Assembly: GCA_905182985.1 (NCBI GenBank)
Contig: CAJJDN010000156.1
Location: forward strand, 160,888-224,887
Reading direction: 5' to 3'
Length of the DNA: 64,000 nucleotides
DNA from: Paramecium sonneborni
Lineage: Eukaryota; Ciliophora; Oligohymenophorea; Peniculida; Parameciidae
A program made the position numbers and the translations under genes. A model generated the notes under the pieces. The model was not told where the DNA came from, searched no databases, and saw only the letters and a program-made list of their open reading frames with translations. Below are positions 1-20,104 of this stretch, piece by piece (position 1 is the first letter of the stretch; each line of letters opens with the position of its first letter).

Positions 1-3000
1 CTTCTATTATACCTTGGAGGTTGGAGGATAATTTAGTTAATATTGAACCTAATGTTGAATAAGATATACGTGAAACAAGTTAATAGGAAGAAGCTAATTT
101 TAATGCTGAAGAAATTGCAGATGATCATTCTAAATTAAAAGAAATACATAGAACTAAACCACCTAAATTATTTTAAGTTGATTCTTGGGAATCAGGAACA
201 GATTTAGGAGGAATGATTAATCAATTAAATGAGCAAAGAATTATTAAATCTTAATCTCCTATCAAAGAAACAGCTAGAAGAAAGTTTAGTGAAAGAAGAC
301 CTATTTTAGAAAAAATGGAACCAAAAAAGAAATTATCAGCTGATCGATTTTATAAAACTGATGAATTCAATATTTAATATGATAGATAAGATGATTTTAT
401 AAGCAATGAAAAAGAAATCTTCAGTAAATCTTTAACTCCTGAATATAGAGGATTTATTGAAGAAGCTTTGTTCATCTTAATTATTTGTCATAATACTTAA
501 ACTAAATATCTTAAAAAATTAGATTCATTACAATAAGAGTTTAGCAATCAAATTGATTAATTATAAATTACTTTAGCTTAAAATTATGATTATAAATTTA
601 TTGGATCTACATTTGGAAAGAATAAATATATAATTGAAATTAAAGAGAATTTACTTGAAATTCCAGTTACAGTTACTGAATTAGATAATACCAAATTATC
701 AGTTATTACTTAGATAACAGATTATAATAAATTATTAGCATTTTAATTCAATGATAAATTTGAATACATTCAATACATTAGAGAGGATGGTTTAGAATTA
801 ATTGAAGGTATTAATATGGATAAAGAGGATAAAGATGTATGGAATGGAATTATCAATAAAATCATTTAAAGAGGTTGTAGACCAATTATATATTATAAAT
901 TTAATATGGATTAAAATAGTTATAATTTATTTTTAAGAAATCCACAAGAAGAAATTAAAAATAAAAACAATTAATTAGAAGTGATATTAATAATAGGAGT
1001 TTAAGAAAAAATTAAAAAATAGTTGAAAGATATAATCAGCTTTTATCAGAATGCAGATATCTCTGTATGGATTGCTAGTGGTGATACCAAAAATAAAGTA
1101 TTGCCTATTGCATACAAATCAAATATATTGAAAGAAAATATTCAAATTTTAAAAATAGAATCTAATGATATGATATCTTAATAAATCAAATAACATATTT
1201 TATGGTGTTATAATAACTTGATTAAATAATTAAGAGAAGAATAAACAGATAAAAAGAATAATGAAAAACTTAGCAGTCCTAATAATAAGAGAAAATCTTT
1301 AACAATTGCTAGAAGAGCCAGTACGAGAGGTGTTTTACTTGGAATGAATAATAATTTATCAAAAACTAAACCTTTTTGTATAATGATTGAAGGATAAGCT
1401 CTAGAGATTATAAAAAATGATCGAAATTTGTATCATCATTTAGCATTTTTAGTTTCATTTTGTACTCATCTTATTGGATATTCTATGAATAAATATTAAA
1501 AGGGAGTTTTAATCAAGATTTTACAGAAAAAACAATTATAAAGAAGGAGAATTTTAGTAGTTGGAGATGAAGGCAATGATTCTATTATTATGGAAAAATC
1601 AGACTTTGCCATACAAATTTAAAATGAAAGAATAAATCAAGAAAACAAAATTGATAAAATGGATTATATTGAAAGGTTTAAAAAAGATTAGAATCCAAAC
1701 AATACTTAGACTACAAATAAATTATCGAAGTACAAATAGTTACAATTAAATTATTCTAATAAATAATTCGATAAATTCATATATCCAAAGATTAGATATA
1801 TGAGTACAGCCGATCTCATTATAAAGGATATGAATAATCTAGTTACATTGTTATTTTATGATAGTAGAAGGCATGCAGAATTTTTAGAAAATTTAATGAT
1901 TTATGCATTTTATAGATGCTATCTGATAATGTTTTGTATATTTTTCTAGTGCATTCTGGATGTACAAAATGAAATCCCTCCTCTCTCATATTTCTAATCG
2001 ATAATGTTTATTTTGCCTTCTTTGTTATTTTATAAGTAATCAATTCTAAATTCAAGAAATATAACGGATTTTAAACAATAATTAGTTTACTTTTATAATT
2101 AAAATTCGATTTAGTTTAGAAAGCATAAATATTGGTTATTCATTTATAAAGTATTATTGTTTTCAATTTTCGAATCATTCATTGTAATAATAATTTAAAA
2201 GTACATTGAATTTTATACTAATGACGGTAGAGATTTTGATAATGCAATTTAATCATTATAGGTATATACAATAATAATTTTTGTTGAACAAACTAAATGG
2301 GTTTATGATAGTATAATTTATTGGTTAATTTTACTAATAATACTTTATTTAATGGCATTAATAAGTTATATTTAAATTTTTGATGAGACATATTATTAAA
2401 TTTTAGAACATCTGATAAGTATTTAAAGTATTTTTTACATCATATTAATAATTCTTATAGTTTTCACAGTTTAATAATTATTGTTTTAGTTTATTCCTTA
2501 TACTATAGATAAACTAATGTTTACAGTAAAAGATAAGATTCAGATATGTAGTTTATTGAAGCCAATAGAGATTTATTATTCAAAAAAGTAGAGCAATAGT
2601 TCACTTCTCTTGAATATATAAAAATATGCTTTAAAATTGTTTAAAAATGAAGATGATATGGATTCTTCTATAAGATCAATATTATCTGGAATGGCTTTGA
2701 GTGAGAAAAGTATAAAAATTAATAAATTTACGCAACAATTTAAGAACATTCAATTAGAAACAAAATACCAGTTGAATGAGTTAACATCTATTTTAGAATA
2801 TTATCGATTTTATTATCCATTAAGTTGGATGTTGGTAGAAGGAGCAATATTGTTATAGATTTGGATTGTGAATAAGGATTTTAATTATACTTGGTTACTT
2901 TATTTTTCATATGGATACAATGGAACTCAAATATTGATGGCTTTATTTATATACACATCAGTATTTAAGAAATACCATTTTAGATTGTCAAAGATCTTAA

Positions 3001-5783
3001 TTTTATCGCGTTTGTTATACAAGATAGTTTATGATTTATATTTTTTTTAAGAGAATGACAATTAGTTAAGTGATATGTTAATAATGTAGTTGTTTATGCT
3101 TCAACCATTGATAGATGATAGACCATTGACAATAATATTTTATTGTATAATAGTGAATATAAGTTTTATCATAAGATTCAGTGCAAATAACACATCGATA
3201 AATCAAAAGATTAATACATATATAATGTTGAATTATTATTTAATAGCATTTATGTAGACAGCTTTAAGTAGTGGTATGCATTTGAGAGTGTAGAGGAATT
3301 TGAGATAGGAATTCATATAGAATTTGTAATTGAATTAGAAAATAAATTCAATAAGTGATACATTATCAATATTGATGCCAAAATTCATAAGAAATATGAT
3401 AAATTAGAAAGGAGAGTTTGATATATAGGAGAATTAAGGAGAAGTGGCAATATTATTTTGTGATATTTGTCAATTTGATACAATAATAAAGGTATAATAA
3501 TAGAATGTAGTTCATTTGTTGGATATTTTATTTAGATAATATGATTCTTTATGTAATCAATATAATTTGTAGAAGATTGAAACGGTTGGTAAGACTTACA
3601 TGGCTGCATCAGGATTGAAGAATTTAATATCATAAAATAATATAAATCCAGTTCTGAGAGCATTATAGGTAGCATTTGAGATGCAGAAGTTTGCATTATC
3701 TTAAAGTTTTGGGTAGACTGAGAATATAGTAGTGAAAATAGGAGTGCATTATGGGAATGTGATTGCTGGTGTAATAGGATATCATAAACCGTAATTTTCA
3801 TTGATTGGTGATACAGTGAATACAACAAGTAGAGTATGTTCTACAGCATAGGATAATTAGATAAAGATATCTGAGGAAGCATTTAAATAGGTTTAATCTT
3901 GTGTTGATTTTACATTCACGTTAGATATAGTAGAAGCTAAAGGAAAAGGATAATTAACTACTTATGTGGTATAGGAAGTTATGAAAGAGAAGATATCTAG
4001 AAAGAGATTAAGAAAACTTAAAGATGATATGTAGATATTTATGAATAGAGATGATTTTACAAGTAAATAAAGAAATTCTAATTTTTAATTTAAGAATTCT
4101 CGTAAGCCTACTATTGTTTAATCAAGTCTTAAAATAGTTACTCCATAATTAATGCATAAATCAAGTATAAATTTAGATAATCCAAATTATGCATTAAATA
4201 ATAGCAATAATAATAATAATGTATCTTAACATCATTCTAGAGGTGAGAGTGATCATATGTAACCACCTGTAAAGGAATAATTACCACTTACGATAACAGG
4301 TTAAAATTTAATTGAAGCTTTGGAGATTAAATTAGCAAGGGAGAATCTAATATTTGAAGATAATCTTGAATTTCCTTTAGTTGAAGTGGATAAGGATAAA
4401 TTAAAATAAATTCATTAATCTGAAGATGAATTTAAAGAAATGGATGTTTTGATCTTAGATAAAAGAAGTCTTTATTTAGATTTTCATTCAGATGTTGAGG
4501 AAGATGTTATTAAAGAGTTTTATTAGTAATTGAGAATATCAAATAAAATATTGGTAATTCTTTTAGAATTAGGAATGGGTATTTTAATTCTGATTCAGAA
4601 TACTTCGACAATTCTGATTGATAATATATTTAGAGAGATAATTGTATGGTATATCAATGTAGTTTAGGGATATTTGATTGTATTTGTAAAATTGATATTC
4701 ATTTGTTTATTGTTCAATGAATAATATTGTAATAACTTTTTCAAATAGAAATACTTTATAGGATTCTACATTTTTATTTTAATTTGGTGGATTATGCATA
4801 TTTTTAGTGTAAAAGAAGGAATAATAGGAGAAGTTTGTATTGCTATAGGTATATTCCTATCTTTTCTTACTCAACTCAATCCGATAATTAAGATGAAATA
4901 TAAGGTAGTAGAGAGTGTTGTTATGATTTGTATGAATATCATCGCAGTGGTAGTTAATGATTGGGATTAATCATTAATCTATTATGCAAGTTTATTACAA
5001 GTGATATTTGTATCAAATTAAATATATAAATTCTTGAAAAATGTAGAAGCTTACAATTAGAAATGTAAATTAAAATATAAATATGAATAATTGGATTAAT
5101 TAGTCAAACATTAATTACCAACTCATATGCTTGATTAATTCTTATAATTATAATAATCAAGAGCAGTTCTAAAAGATCAACATGAAGATGTTACACTCTT
5201 ATTTGCTGATATTGCTGGATTCACTGAATATTCTAGTAAAGTAGCTCCAGAATAAGTTGTATTTATGTTAAGAAATTTATTCACTGAATTTGACAAATGT
5301 TGCTAAGAAAAAAATGTTTATAAATTATATACTATTGGAGATTGTTATGTTGTTATGGGAATGGTTGATGCTAAAGATAGAAATCCTGCTTTAGAAGCTA
5401 AAAATACTGTAGAAATGGGATTTGAAATGATTAATATAATTAGTAGAGTCAGAGATAAAATTAATAATTCAGATTTAGATATGAGAATAGGTATTCATAC
5501 TGGTAAAATAATTGGAGGAGTTCTTGGTACAGATATTGTTAGATATGATATTTATGGACCAGATGTCTTAATTGCTAATAAAATGGAATCTAAAGGAGAA
5601 AGAGGTAAAGTATAAGTCTCTGAAACAACGAAAAAAACATTAGAATTATGTTATCCAGAAGAATTTCAATATTAATCTCATTGTATTGTAGAAATACCGT
5701 CAATTGATAGAAAAACTGAAGGTCATTTCATTTAAATTAAAACATTCCAAGAACCCTCTATGGATTTATAGAACTATAATTGA
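1..5783 (+). CDS. P4-ATPase-like / guanylyl cyclase fusion (3' part)
   Basis: Open in the ciliate code from the left edge to TGA at 5781-5783, with no intron needed (at least 1926 residues; the start lies outside the window). The first part resembles the end of a P4-type ATPase: an ASGDTKN motif near 1080 in place of TGD, and GDEGND near 1565, the HAD-fold metal site. Membrane segments follow (about 1900-3350). Cyclase domain A (about 3420-3980) has FCDICQFD, the guanine-selecting Glu of KIETVGKTYMA and NTTSR. A second membrane block (about 4540-5040) precedes cyclase domain B (about 5180-5740), with FADIAGFT and YTIGDCYVV. Domain A lacks the second metal Asp (Lys instead) but keeps the transition-state Asn/Arg. 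Domain B has both Asp residues. That is the inverted C2/C1 order known from ciliate and apicomplexan guanylyl cyclases. It should make cGMP at a membrane. Family call sure; ATPase activity unknown. Confidence 0.93.
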
Positions 5784-5823
5784 ATAATTATACTAACCAT
5801 TTATATGTATATATATATGTATA

Positions 5824-9890
<4,067 letters not shown>

Positions 9891-10028
9891 AAAATATGAT
9901 AAAGAATTAATTATATGTATTTTGTTTTTGGACTTTAAATAAAATTCTAAAATTAATCATATATAATTAAATCCATAATCCATTCTATTAGTTTAATGTG
10001 GCTGTTATAAATTATTAATATTTAAATA

Positions 10029-11712
10029 ATGAGAACAAACTAAGGCTCAAGTAATGATTTATTGAATCGTTAAAATCAAGCAATAAGAGATATTGATCCT
10101 CTAATACCTAATTCTCCTAATGCTGGTATGAGTATTTAACCTGGTTTTGTATCAAGAGAAAAATATAACAAATTAAAGGATCTAAATTCAAAATTAAAAG
10201 TAAGAACACTCTCTGAAAAGCATAGGCAGCTTTGAGAGATTACATGTAAGAAAGCAAAGATTAAGAGAAAATATTACAGTTGAAAGATGAAATGATATAA
10301 AAATATGAGAGAGAAAGATCAGATTGGTAAACTAAAGGAAATGAAGATTTGAAAACATAATTAAATGAAATCAAAATTAAGGTTCAAAATAAGAAAATTA
10401 AAATCAAATCGTTAAAAGATTAATCAAAACTTTTTGATAAAAAATTAGATGAATAAAAAGCATCATTTCAAATTGAATTAGATAGAGTTAAATAACTCTC
10501 TGATGCTTTAACAAATGAAATGTATTCAATCTTACATTATAAAAATAGTAAAGATCATGAAAAAAGATATTAAATATTGAAAGATGAAAATGCTATTATA
10601 AAATAAGCTATTGTTGCTAAAGAAGAACAAACTAGATATTTTGAAATGGGAACTTAAGATGATAAATAAACCATTTTACTTTTAGAATCAAAAATTAAAG
10701 AATTATTTGAACAAAAAAAAATTATGTAATTAACAATTGATAATTTAACTTCTAAAAATGAAGACTTAGAAAAAATTATTAAAATTAATGAAGCACGTTA
10801 TTAATAAGATTTTAATAAATTATAATCTGATAAAATATCATAACAACAAGAATTAAATTAGTAACTTAATAAAAAAAAAGAGAAGATTAAAAATATGATT
10901 AATCAAATTTAAGAATTAGAAAATTTGATTAGTTAATAATAGAAACAAGAATTCACGTTAAATAATGCAATTTTAGATAAATAATAAGAAAATTTAAAAT
11001 TATAAGCTCATTTAGATGAATAAAGAAATAAAACTGATTCAGCATTAAAGGAAGCAAATTATTAAATTTAGGAAGTAAAGGAATTGAAGTCTAAATTAGA
11101 ATCACAAAAATCTTTAGTTTAAACATATGAAGATAAATTGGCTTAATATGATAGATAGTATTAAATAGATCAAGATGAAAAAGCATAAATTTTACAAGAT
11201 ATTGATTAATTAAATTAAGATAATAGAAGATTATAATAATTGCTTTATGAATCAGATAATGATATAACTTATTTAAATAAATAGCATTTAGAAGTAATAT
11301 TATTTATATTTTGAAATAGAAACAATAGTAAATAGAATAGAGAGTAGAATAATTGCAAAATTAATTGAATTATACATAGGATGAATTAGATGAATCAAAT
11401 AGATTTATATAAGAATTGAAAAAGTAATAGTAAATAAATGAGGAATAGATAGATATCTATAAAAATAAATATTTGAAATCAAAATAAAATTAGAAGACAT
11501 TATAGAATGAATAAAGATATGTAAATATTAAAAAATAATAAAAGTTAGAGGAAAAGTTGAAATTAATAGAGAATGAAAGGATTCATGAGGAGATGGAAGC
11601 ATTAAAGACAAAAGATCAGATTATGCACTAAAGATAGGTATAATAGAGTAAAATAAGAATGCTTGATGATATTTAGAATATGATAAAACAACATAAGAAG
11701 ACAAATAGCTGA
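10029..11712 (+). CDS. Long coiled-coil protein
   Basis: 543 residues from ATG 10029 to TGA 11710-11712, with introns at 10200-10225 and 11294-11319 (both 26 nt). After a short polar N-terminus with a Ser/Pro patch (LIPNSPNAG), almost the whole chain is Lys/Glu/Gln-rich heptad sequence, so it should form an extended coiled coil. No globular domain or transmembrane segment is seen. Such proteins in ciliates are often basal-body or cytoskeletal, but that is only inference. It diverges from the ABC transporter across 138 bp, which must hold both promoters. Confidence 0.85.
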
Positions 11713-11813
11713 ATATTAATATAAATATGTAATAAAGGAATTTTACTAGAATATAATAATAAAAATATGATAATTTTATTAATCGATTTAATCACTTATT
11801 ATTTGGATAGCTT

Positions 11814-12937
11814 TCACTTTCCCGATTTACAAATATAAGGTTTTTCTGAATGTAAAAGGGGAGCATCTACATCAGGAATAGGAAATTAATCTTTAGTGTT
11901 ATTAGAAATCTTAGTATCTCTTAAACTTGAATTTTAATTCCATTAATTTTTATCAAATTAAAAAATGATAAATTAGACAGTTTCCTTCATAACATCTAAA
12001 GGTCTTTTAGAATTATGTGTGCCTTCAAATTATTTTAATTATTTAATTCCTCTGAATTTTTCCATTAGAATTTTGGGATGTTTTTCTAATATTAATTGAT
12101 CTTATTTTGCAGATAAGAAGACAATAGAAACATCAGTAGATAAGGCTAATATTTGAAATAGATGTATAAATTACTTTGAATGATTTATGAGATATTGAGA
12201 TCATCAATATTAAATTTGGCCTCTTTTCTTATTTTTGCTTTGACTAAACACCAAAAACAACTAAAGCAACAAGTTGGTATATTATAACTATTTGATGCTA
12301 ATTCTTAACATAGATGAGTTAAATTAGAGAAAGGACTATCACATACTAAAACCTTGAAATTTTTATTAAGTGTTGCTGCAATAATAGCAGTCACTGAACC
12401 CATAGATCTGCCCCACAATCCAATTTAAGTTATTAAAGGCTGTTATACTTATAATTATGAAGTTCACTTACTTTATTTAATCTTAAATATTCATATAAAT
12501 CATTAACATCTCTTGATTCATAATATCCTAAAGAAATGTATTCACCTTATGATTAACCTGAACCTATATTATTTTTATTAAAATAACATACCAGATAAAT
12601 CAATTCCACAAACAGAAATGTTATTAGGTAATAAATATTCTATAATAGTTAATGCCTCTACTCTACTACTTGAATTCCCATGTAAATATATCATACATGT
12701 ATGTGGTTTATCTTACATTCTTATTGGCTCAAACAAACTTATTAATAATTAGACTAAATACCTGCATTACAATATCAATCCTCGAGAATTTTAAATTTCA
12801 AAGTCTATTCTTTTAGTTACAGTATCTAAAACCATGAAAATCTCATTTCCCATATCTTTCAATGCATAATTATGTCTTGGAGGTCTTACTATTGGTTTCC
12901 ATAACTTTTCTGTGCATCGGTATGATGGTTATTTCAT
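11814..12937 (-). CDS. Alpha/beta hydrolase (serine aminopeptidase-like)
   Basis: 344 residues, ATG 12937 to TGA 11814, introns at 12564-12591, 12440-12471 and 12146-12174. Oxyanion-loop motif YLHGNSSSR, then DLSGSGQS, the nucleophile elbow GRSMGS (catalytic Ser), the acid in SAKQDQLI and the His in GTHNSKRP make a complete triad in the expected order. This is the pattern of cytosolic serine hydrolases of the ABHD group; no signal peptide is seen. The substrate is unknown (peptide, lipid ester or acyl-protein are all possible). Its ATG lies only 17 bp beyond the stop of the PI 4-kinase gene on the same strand, so its promoter must overlap that gene. Confidence 0.9.
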
Positions 12938-12954
12938 TTTAAATTAATTAAGTT

Positions 12955-14898
<1,944 letters not shown>

Positions 14899-15253
14899 TA
14901 GACTAATTAATAAATAATTTTTATTAAAATTATCATAGAAATTAATAATTTATATCATCATATACAAAAATAATTATATATGTACTCATAAATTTAATAA
15001 TTAATCAAAATATGACTTTTATTATTAATTATTTAGAGTTTATATAATTATTTTAATTAGCTGAATCTAAAAAGAATAAATAAGTTATTTCTTATAAATA
15101 TGAATATTTTCTATTGTTTTTTACTATTGTATGATAAATTAATTATATAATTATTTTAAAACTTATAGCATAATTAGATTTAATATTAATTCAAAATTTT
15201 TAGCCAAAACTTTCTCAAATATTATTTGTTAAATTTTGATTGTTTTAAATATA
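14899..15253. other. Intergenic, no gene seen
   Basis: 355 bp of very A+T-rich sequence between the PI 4-kinase start and the end of the tandem kinase gene. It should contain the PI 4-kinase promoter and the kinase 3' end. I see no supported reading frame, RNA gene or repeat. Confidence 0.6.
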
Positions 15254-17670
15254 TCATAAATTTTAAATTAAATATTCTTTCATATATTCTTCTGAAATAT
15301 TAACTTATAATATATATTAGCAACCTTTTCCTAAAGGATAATAATGAATAAAATCTTTAAACACATTTTTCATTTTCACAAGGTAAAATTTAAGTTTAAT
15401 TGAATCGCAAATACTAAAAATAGTATTTTACAAAACTTCACATAAATTAAGATAAAAAATATGCACATGCATAAAATTTAAGGTAATTTCATTTTCTTTT
15501 ATATTCATATTATTAATAATTTCTTAAGCTACACCATAAATATGAAATTTTTCACTTTCTAATTTATCTTGATTTAGTTGCATTCGCTATTTTTAATCAT
15601 CCCATTTATTTTTGGTCAACCATTCTTAAAATTTAAACTATTTATCTATTTTATATTGAATTTCCTTAATTTTGATAAACCCTTGATTCATAGATTATTC
15701 TAATTGTTATTAGGTTTTAAATGCAAGTGTTAAAATGATCTTTCTATAAGCCTATATTATACCAACAATTTTTAAATTATCTTTTCTCTTTTCCTATAAT
15801 TCAAAAAGTGATTCTTCACAATCAAGAGCAAATATAAATAATTTGTAAATATGATTAAGAAAGTCTTAATAATTTTTCTACACTACATAATTTTTCAATT
15901 ATTCCCAATTGATTCTTTTTTATGGATTGTAAACTATCATTTTTTCAATTAACGAAATAATATCAGGATTCTTAATTATATAGACAATTTACCCTATTAG
16001 ATTTTGGACATTTAAAAGGTTGAGTGTCAAATTTTTATTGTTCTTTTATAATATCATTTAAGTTAATTTATTCTGTATAATATCTTTTAAAAATCATGTA
16101 AAATATCGTTGCTCCAATCTTTACATAAATATTATTCTTACAGAAAATATATCACATTATTAGTTATGGCTTTATTTTTATTCTAATACTTCTGGAGCTG
16201 TAAATAAAGGAGTTCCTACAATAGAATTACCTAAATCTTAACTAGTGATTATTTTTCCTGCTCCAAAATCAATTATCTAATATTGAATAAATACATAACT
16301 TTGTAAATATTATAATTATTTTTATCAATTTTAATCATAATATTTTATGGTTTTAAATCTCTATGAAGGATGTTCTGATCTTTTAGATAACAATAACCTG
16401 TGATTATTTATTATAAAAAATCAATAATTTGGAAATCGGTAAAGCCATTTGGATAAGCATTTAACAATTATTCAATATTCATTGAACACTTTTCTAAAAT
16501 TATAAAATTCCAATCTGAATCTTCAGTCACTTTTTTTAATTAAACAATATTTTAATTTTGATGCCCTTCAAGTTGCTTAAATATTTATATTTCTCTAGAG
16601 ATTTCATCTTGAAGATAATTTTTTGCAATCATTTTACAGACTAATTCTTCTTTAGTTTCAATATTAAATGCTTCAACAATAAAATCCAATTGTCCATTTC
16701 CTATTTGAGCAGTTTTTTTTATAAAATAAGTGTTATCTAAAAGAAAATACTCTTATTATTATTCATTTAATTCAAAGACAGACTAATTTCTCATTTCTGC
16801 TTTATAAATAAGCATTTATTGATAATATTCTCTTAATTTAAAATCATCTGTAAAGTTATCTTGAACATTTAAAGTTTTCCTAAGAAATTCTTCCTACTGC
16901 TAAATCAATTCCTTAATAGAATTTGCTTAAAATGGTTTCTAGCCTTAATTGCAAATATAATACAATAACATTCCTAACTATCATAATTATAATTCATCAT
17001 ACCGTATAAATACAACAGGAACTTTAGATTTTCTAAGATTTTTTTAATGTTTCTGGAGCAGCAAAATCAGACATTCCGTTTAATGTACTGATTCTTCCAC
17101 TTTCTGATATTTCAGCGGATCTGAAGTCATAAATCTATAATATTAGAAATTATATTCACCAACTTGAAGAATATATTCATTATCTCTTATAGTTTTCACA
17201 GCTATATGCTTTGGTTGCAAATCTCTCAAAATGATTTTTTTAGATTTTAAATATTTAAATCCCTATACTAATTAACCAAAGAAATTTTCCTTCATTTAGA
17301 CAGTAAAATTTTATTTAGTTTTTAAAAACTCTTCTAAATTTTAAGTGATTTCTTCTTGTAACACAAAAAAATAATTGTCCTTTTTTATAATTTCGAAAAT
17401 GTGAATAATATTAGTGTGAGGTTTCATACAAAGTAATTCTAGAACAGCTATTTCATGATCATTATTGCTTAATGATAAATGTATTTATTAAGCAAAAATA
17501 TTTTAATTAGTCTTAATATTTTTACATGGATAAAAGATATTAGCATTTCTTAATTTAATTTCTATTTCCTATTTTGAATCTAAATAGAACAATTATATAT
17601 AATTGATTTTTGGTTAAGAGATTTTAATCTCATATGTATTATTAAGAGTTAAATTTTCGAATGAAAACAT
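15254..17670 (-). CDS. Tandem pseudokinase-kinase protein
   Basis: 764 residues, ATG 17670 to TGA 15254, with five introns of 22-29 nt. The N-terminal kinase-like domain is degenerate: its catalytic loop is LRDLQPKHI (catalytic Asp kept, Lys and Asn lost) and DFG is DFR, although an APE-like motif remains. A second domain follows with IGNGQLDFIVE as glycine loop, the Lys of LVCKMIAK, HRDLKPQN, DFGAG and TAPEV, so it should be active. A C-terminal tail of about 200 residues shows no known domain. A pseudokinase next to a kinase in one chain suggests internal regulation. Upstream of the CK1-like kinase end by 63 bp. Confidence 0.88.
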
Positions 17671-17733
17671 GGAATAGATGTATGAAGGTCAATAAATTAT
17701 TATTTTATATAATCAATAAAAAATAAAATATTG

Positions 17734-18965
17734 TCATTATAATTATTTTAATGAAAAAGGTGCCTGAAATTATAATTTATTTTGAATTTCAAATATTTAT
17801 TCTGATCCCATTCTAAATTTGTTGAATTGATTAAAAGAGTTTGGTTATTTAATACCTACAGATAGATTTTATAATTAGATTCTTTCATTATTATCTAATT
17901 CTTCAATAATATCTGCTCCAGCAGAACTTAGATCTTCAAAAGTGATTCTACGACTAGTATTTTCATTTTAATTAAATAATTTACGAGTAGTCTAACATTA
18001 AGTTCTATCTATGTTCTTTAAATGTATTAAATTAGTTTTGATTGACATATGATTTTACTAGATCTACAATTTTGGAGTTCCAGTTAAATCTTCTCCTTTT
18101 TTAAATAATCTGAACATAAAATCATAATCTGGTTATTAGTCAAATTTCAATCTTTTAACATATTCTAAATATTTTGATATTTCAGGAGGGAGATTAATAT
18201 AAGATTCTGGTTTAAATGCTTCTTTCATTCTTTATATTTTATAATACTTAACAGTCTTATCTTCAGCCACAATATTATTCCATGGTAAAGTGCCCAAATA
18301 TAAATAAATTAATAAATAACCTACTGATTCTAAATCATCTCTTCTTGACTATTCATTTCCTTTTAAAGAATTAATTGAAGCATATCTAGCAGTTCCAATC
18401 AGACCTTTGTTTTCTTTAAATTCTATATGTTTTCCATCTTATATATACAGTTTTGATAATCCAAAATCAATAAGATAGAGTTTATCCTAAAAAACCATAA
18501 AGTTCTCAGGTTTTATATCTCTATGTATAATATTTGAAAGATGTAAGTCTTTTAATAATTAAACCATCTATTATCCTGTATTTAAAATAGTTGTATTATC
18601 AAAATTGCCACATTTCATTCTAATTTATTCTAAGTTTTCTCCTAGTAAATTCATTATAAAATATGTATTTCTATGATCTTAGCCAGAAGTTATTAATTGG
18701 GTAAATCCTTCATTTAGCAAATTAATCATTACCCTTTTTTCCTTTTAACAATTACAAAATCTTTATTTCTCTTTAAAGAAGTATCCTCTCTTTATTCATG
18801 GTGTTCTTTACTAATTTACATGCATATATCTAACCAGTGGATATTTGCTTCACCTTCCATATAAATCCAAAAGAACTTAAGCTTAAAAGATTATATATAC
18901 CCTTCACCTAATTTATCAAGAAATTAATATGATTATGAAGCAGGTTTATTGTCTTAACACTTCAT
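17734..18965 (-). CDS. CK1-like serine/threonine kinase
   Basis: 387 residues, ATG 18965 to TGA 17734, introns of 19, 24 and 25 nt near the N-terminus. Motifs: [12 protein letters not shown] glycine loop, LLGENLEQI in the hinge region, [16 protein letters not shown], and [10 protein letters not shown] in place of APE, which is the signature of the casein kinase 1 group. The C-terminal 90 residues are polar (Ser, Asn, Gln) and probably regulatory. CK1 genes are numerous in ciliates; the precise role is not readable. The 19-nt first intron is among the shortest in the window. Confidence 0.92.
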
Positions 18966-19489
18966 CTTAAGTGTTCAAATTTTATATTATTTAAATTCAT
19001 TATAACTTAGAGACTAATTAAGAATCTAAAGATTTATTGATAATTATGGAATTTTATCAAAATTCTAGTTTTATTACATATAAATAATAAATAGACTATT
19101 ATGATAAATATTTGATGACTCGGACTTTAATCAATAAATTTATTATAATCTAATTGTGGAGAAAATACCCAAAAATACTCATCTTAGTTAAAAAATATAC
19201 TCAAATAAATAATTTGCATTTAAAATATGTGTAATATATTTTGAATAGATAAATCATGCACTTTAAGCAGCTGGATGCTCAGAGTTTTATCCCTTTGCAA
19301 TTGTTTGCTATTACTATGGTTGATATTGTGCTTTTGATTTCCTAATTTTAAATATGAAAATTTTAATTACTTTCCTGTGGTGGTAAGGAATTATCTGTAA
19401 TACATACTATTTGTTGCGTAGAGCATTTGTTAATTCTTCTATTTTTTAATTTATTTATTAAAAATCACAAATTAATATTCTCGTTTTTA
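18966..19489. other. Intergenic, no gene seen
   Basis: 524 bp between the divergent CK1 kinase and the unknown gene at 19490. A+T rich; it should hold both promoters. I see no supported coding frame. Confidence 0.55.
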
Positions 19490-20104
19490 ATGAAAGAACA
19501 AATCTAAGAATTGGTTCAATAGAAACAAATTTTAAATAACATCAAACATACAAGATATTATATCCAAAAATTAAATAAATTAATGCTATTTCATATCGTT
19601 TTTTATTTAATTGTCTTTATGCTATCAATTATGATTTAATAGTAAAACTAACTTAGTATGATAAACAATCTTCTTTTTAGAAGAAGCAAATCAAGAAACC
19701 TTATATGAAAATATCTGTGAATTCCTCATTTAAAAGAATTAACTTCAATATTTTTTGATCTAAATAGTTTTTTTTAAAAAATTATCTCAGAGATAAAACA
19801 TAGCTTAAATATTTATGGATATGCTTCTATACTGATTTACTAATATCTGACCAATCTTTTATATTTTTAAGATGTTTTTAGGCATTTCTCAATTAATTTA
19901 AATATGAAATCATTTTTATATCTGCCAAAAAGTTTATTTGAGGATTTCCTCTAAATAATATTTTATCAAACTAGGAATGACAGTAAGATTATTAAACGTG
20001 CGCTAAGAAATTTATTCACATATGCAGAAGAATATATTGAAGTCACTCAATATAGAGAAAAATTTTTAGGGATTCATTAATATTCTTCATCAAATAAAAA
20101 TTGA
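19490..20104 (+). CDS. Unknown helical protein
   Basis: Unrecognised, 187 residues if two introns (25 and 26 nt) are removed; the second must end at CAGAG. The model starts at ATG 19490 (MKEQIQELVQQ) and ends at TGA 20102-20104. Support is coding-like composition and correct frame across both introns, for example QETLYENICEFLI before and SLFEDFLQIIFYQTRNDS after. A hydrophobic stretch near residue 35 could be a membrane helix or part of an unmodelled 30-nt intron. The alternating Leu/Ile pattern suggests an all-helical fold, perhaps armadillo-like. No function is offered. Confidence 0.5.
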
